The notes under the pieces are model-generated. The model worked only from the letters and a program-made list of their open reading frames with translations, was not told the origin of the DNA and did no database searches. DNA of 27,947 bases from a virus. Both the position numbers and the translations under genes were made by a program. Numbering within the stretch: the first letter of the stretch is position 1; each line of letters starts with the position of its first letter. Of the stretch, positions 27,380 through 27,947 are shown piece by piece. Location: IMG/VR virus record IMGVR_UViG_3300036832_001382, positions 1-27,947 of that record; one strand, given 5' to 3'.

Positions 27380-27947
27380 CTATGCGCGCCAGGCGATGCG
27401 TGGCGTGCCATCGGGCAGCAGCCCGGCGAAGCGGTCGCTCTCGAAGGCGGTCGAGCCGCGGCGCGTCGCCGAGCCGATCGTGACGCTCTCGACGAGCGCC
27501 GTCAGGATGCGACGCTGCTCGTCGACGCTCAGCTCGCCCCACGTGCGACCGACGAGCCCGTCCTCCACGATGAAGTCGAGCGCGCTGTCGGACTGCTGCG
27601 CCTTGGCGGCGAGCCGCTTCTCGATCTCGCGGTGGCGACGGTTGAGCGTGGCGAGGGTGCTGTTCTTGTCGTCGCGCTCGATCAGCCCGAGCCCGTAGTC
27701 CTCGTTCGTCGCGGCGCGGCGTGCCGCGATGCTCGCCAGCTCGGCCAGCTCGGCCGCGTCGTCGGGTCCGCCGGTCGAGCGCCGGGCCACTGCGTCGGTG
27801 AGACGCTCGACGACGAGACGCCCGAGCTGCTCCTCCAGGGCACCCTGCTCGCTCGTCGGGGCGCTCGCCTTGATCCCGACCCCCCCACAGCCGGGAGCAC
27901 CCGGCGCCTTGCGGCAGATGTAGCGACGCACGCCGCGGTCGCCGGTG
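27380..27947 (-). CDS. int: Large serine integrase, C-terminal part (27786-27947 repeats 1-162)
   Basis: This continues the frame from position 1. The last 135 codons of the 497-aa protein lie at 27785-27380, ending in TAG. It holds the end of the zinc ribbon (CRKAPGAPGCGGVGIKA), a helical coiled-coil section (LATLNRRHREIEKRLAAKAQ) and the typical C-terminus (RTWGELSVDEQRRILTALVE). The coiled-coil motif controls synapsis and direction in this family. The ATG visible at 27931 is internal, not a start. The gene converges on the rightward regulator. Confidence 0.93.
   Translation of the reverse strand, partial: TGDRGVRRYICRKAPGAPGCGGVGIKASAPTSEQGALEEQLGRLVVERLTDAVARRSTGGPDDAAELAELASIAARRAATNEDYGLGLIERDDKNSTLATLNRRHREIEKRLAAKAQQSDSALDFIVEDGLVGRTWGELSVDEQRRILTALVESVTIGSATRRGSTAFESDRFAGLLPDGTPRIAWRA
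27786..27947. repeat. Terminal redundancy, right copy
   Basis: Second copy of 1-162, 160 of 162 identical. Both differences are at third codon positions (GCG/GCA for Ala and GGT/GGG for Gly on the minus strand), so they look like natural variants from a mixed population rather than sequencing errors. Confidence 0.93.

Noticed and set aside
27380-27931. A separate 183-aa gene starting at ATG 27931
   Set aside because: The ATG is internal to the integrase frame, which continues through the circular junction to 1088.
1-27947. CRISPR arrays, insertion sequences and tRNA genes
   Set aside because: No regular repeat-spacer array, transposase or cloverleaf was found on reading; the only repeats are the short ones listed.

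Overview
The window is essentially one complete temperate tailed phage of siphovirus type, infecting a high-GC Gram-positive (actinobacterial) host. Evidence for this is the very high GC, frequent GTG starts, a chain of leftward genes joined by ATGA, GTGA or TGATG junctions, a leaderless promoter, a P27-type small terminase, an HK97-type head module, and conserved small proteins that I recognise from actinophages. The last 162 bases (27786-27947) repeat the first 162 with two mismatches, both silent in the integrase. The sequence is therefore a circle of 27785 bp, opened inside the integrase gene and read slightly past the junction. The 497-aa integrase appears here as 1-1088 plus 27380-27785.

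Nearly every gene lies on the minus strand, so expression order is right to left. At 26.8-27.3 kb is a control region. One small helix-turn-helix gene (27034-27303) points rightward; a long early operon (26792 to about 22395) points leftward. The early operon holds two DNA-binding proteins, many tiny CxxC zinc proteins, an ERF-type annealing recombinase and a short replication-initiator-like protein. Next comes a 150-bp origin-like region (22244-22424) with a DnaA box and GTCACGCGTGAC repeats on a 25-bp period. From 22.25 to 19.96 kb are poorly known small genes, a 300-aa coiled-coil protein and an HNH endonuclease.

From 19.7 to 13.6 kb are a ParB-like/DNA methyltransferase fusion, a 41-aa zinc ribbon, small and large terminase, a membrane peptide, portal and a prohead protease with an extra N-terminal domain. 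Between protease and major capsid sits an independent unit bounded by two strong hairpins. It encodes a basic helix-turn-helix protein and a secreted lipoprotein, and probably serves the lysogen. The major capsid gene has a 375-bp leader with a degenerate tandem repeat. After it come connector, tail terminator, major tail, a gp10-like protein, tail assembly chaperones joined by a predicted -1 frameshift, tape measure and four further tail genes. The lysis genes follow (amidase plus two holin-like membrane peptides).

The integration module closes the circle. A 203-bp non-coding stretch carries a 50-bp dyad that looks like a serine-integrase attP. It is followed by a leaderless promoter, a 50-aa zinc protein and the large serine integrase, whose 3' end faces the rightward regulator across a terminator. 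No helicase, primase or polymerase is present, so replication must lean on the host. No tRNA, CRISPR or insertion sequence was seen.
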